Source: Candidatus Hydrothermarchaeota archaeon
GTDB taxonomy: Archaea > Hydrothermarchaeota > Hydrothermarchaeia > Hydrothermarchaeales > WAQR01
Assembly: GCA_015520145.1 (NCBI GenBank)
Contig: WAQR01000214.1
Span: 1-6,929, forward strand
DNA length: 6,929 bases
Direction: 5' to 3'
The notes below the pieces were generated by a model, which made no database searches, was not told the origin of the DNA, and saw nothing but the letters and a program-made list of their open reading frames with translations. How positions within the stretch are numbered: the first letter of the stretch is position 1; each line of letters opens with the position of its first letter. Position numbers and translations under genes: made by a program. Positions 6,923 through 6,929 of the stretch are shown here, in pieces.

Positions 6923-6929
6923 AATCTTC

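Larger units (their letters stand above)
6700..6929. other. Non-coding leader region upstream of the DUF5131 gene
   Basis: No convincing gene lies here on either strand. It holds a TATA-like box near the gene, a small dyad TTTCT-4 nt-AGAAA (6715-6728) within the presumed leader, a larger dyad with tandem repeats (6786-6832), and a direct repeat at the contig edge (6891-6922). The repeat density suggests regulatory DNA or the boundary of the gene cluster. No tRNA or obvious attachment site is seen. Confidence 0.55.

Overview
The window is one end of a contig. It carries four genes, all on the minus strand and all reading leftwards, which look like part of a prokaryotic DNA-modification/defence-type operon. 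In transcription order, right to left, they are: a DUF5131 (phage Gp37/Gp68-like) protein with a radical-SAM-type three-cysteine motif; a TcmP-family 'three-Cys-motif partner'; a 1124-residue SNF2-type helicase with a C-terminal DUF3883 domain; and the first 490 codons of a DUF1156-type DNA methyltransferase that runs off the left edge.

Organism: there is no rRNA, tRNA or housekeeping marker. Frequent ATA (Ile) and AGA/AGG (Arg) codons and TATA-like elements upstream of both transcription units fit an archaeon. The internal promoter also reads acceptably as a bacterial sigma70 site and the Shine-Dalgarno sites suit either domain. I lean weakly to a mesophilic archaeon or an environmental bacterium with mixed base composition. 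The contig is probably metagenomic, because its left end still carries a Tn5/Nextera mosaic-end adapter (1-17).

Layout: 1-17 adapter; 18-1489 methyltransferase (3' part missing); 1495-4869 helicase, only 5 nt from the methyltransferase; 4870-4993 intergenic spacer with a promoter-like element, a small dyad and weak hairpins; 4994-5977 tcmP; 5989-6699 DUF5131 gene, 11 nt from tcmP; 6700-6929 non-coding leader with a TATA-like box, a 47-bp dyad holding tandem 11-bp repeats, and a 16-bp direct repeat at the contig edge.

How the genes may work together: DUF5131 and TcmP are a recurrent pair of unknown reaction. An SNF2/DUF3883 helicase beside a large DNA methylase is a recurrent theme in DISARM-like and DUF1156/DUF499 anti-phage clusters. 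The inferred picture is self/non-self discrimination by methylation plus a translocase with a nuclease-like domain, with the DUF5131-TcmP pair as an added module. Base composition varies strongly inside the helicase and methylase genes, suggesting a mosaic history. The next gene, beyond the left edge, is missing and would be the most informative.
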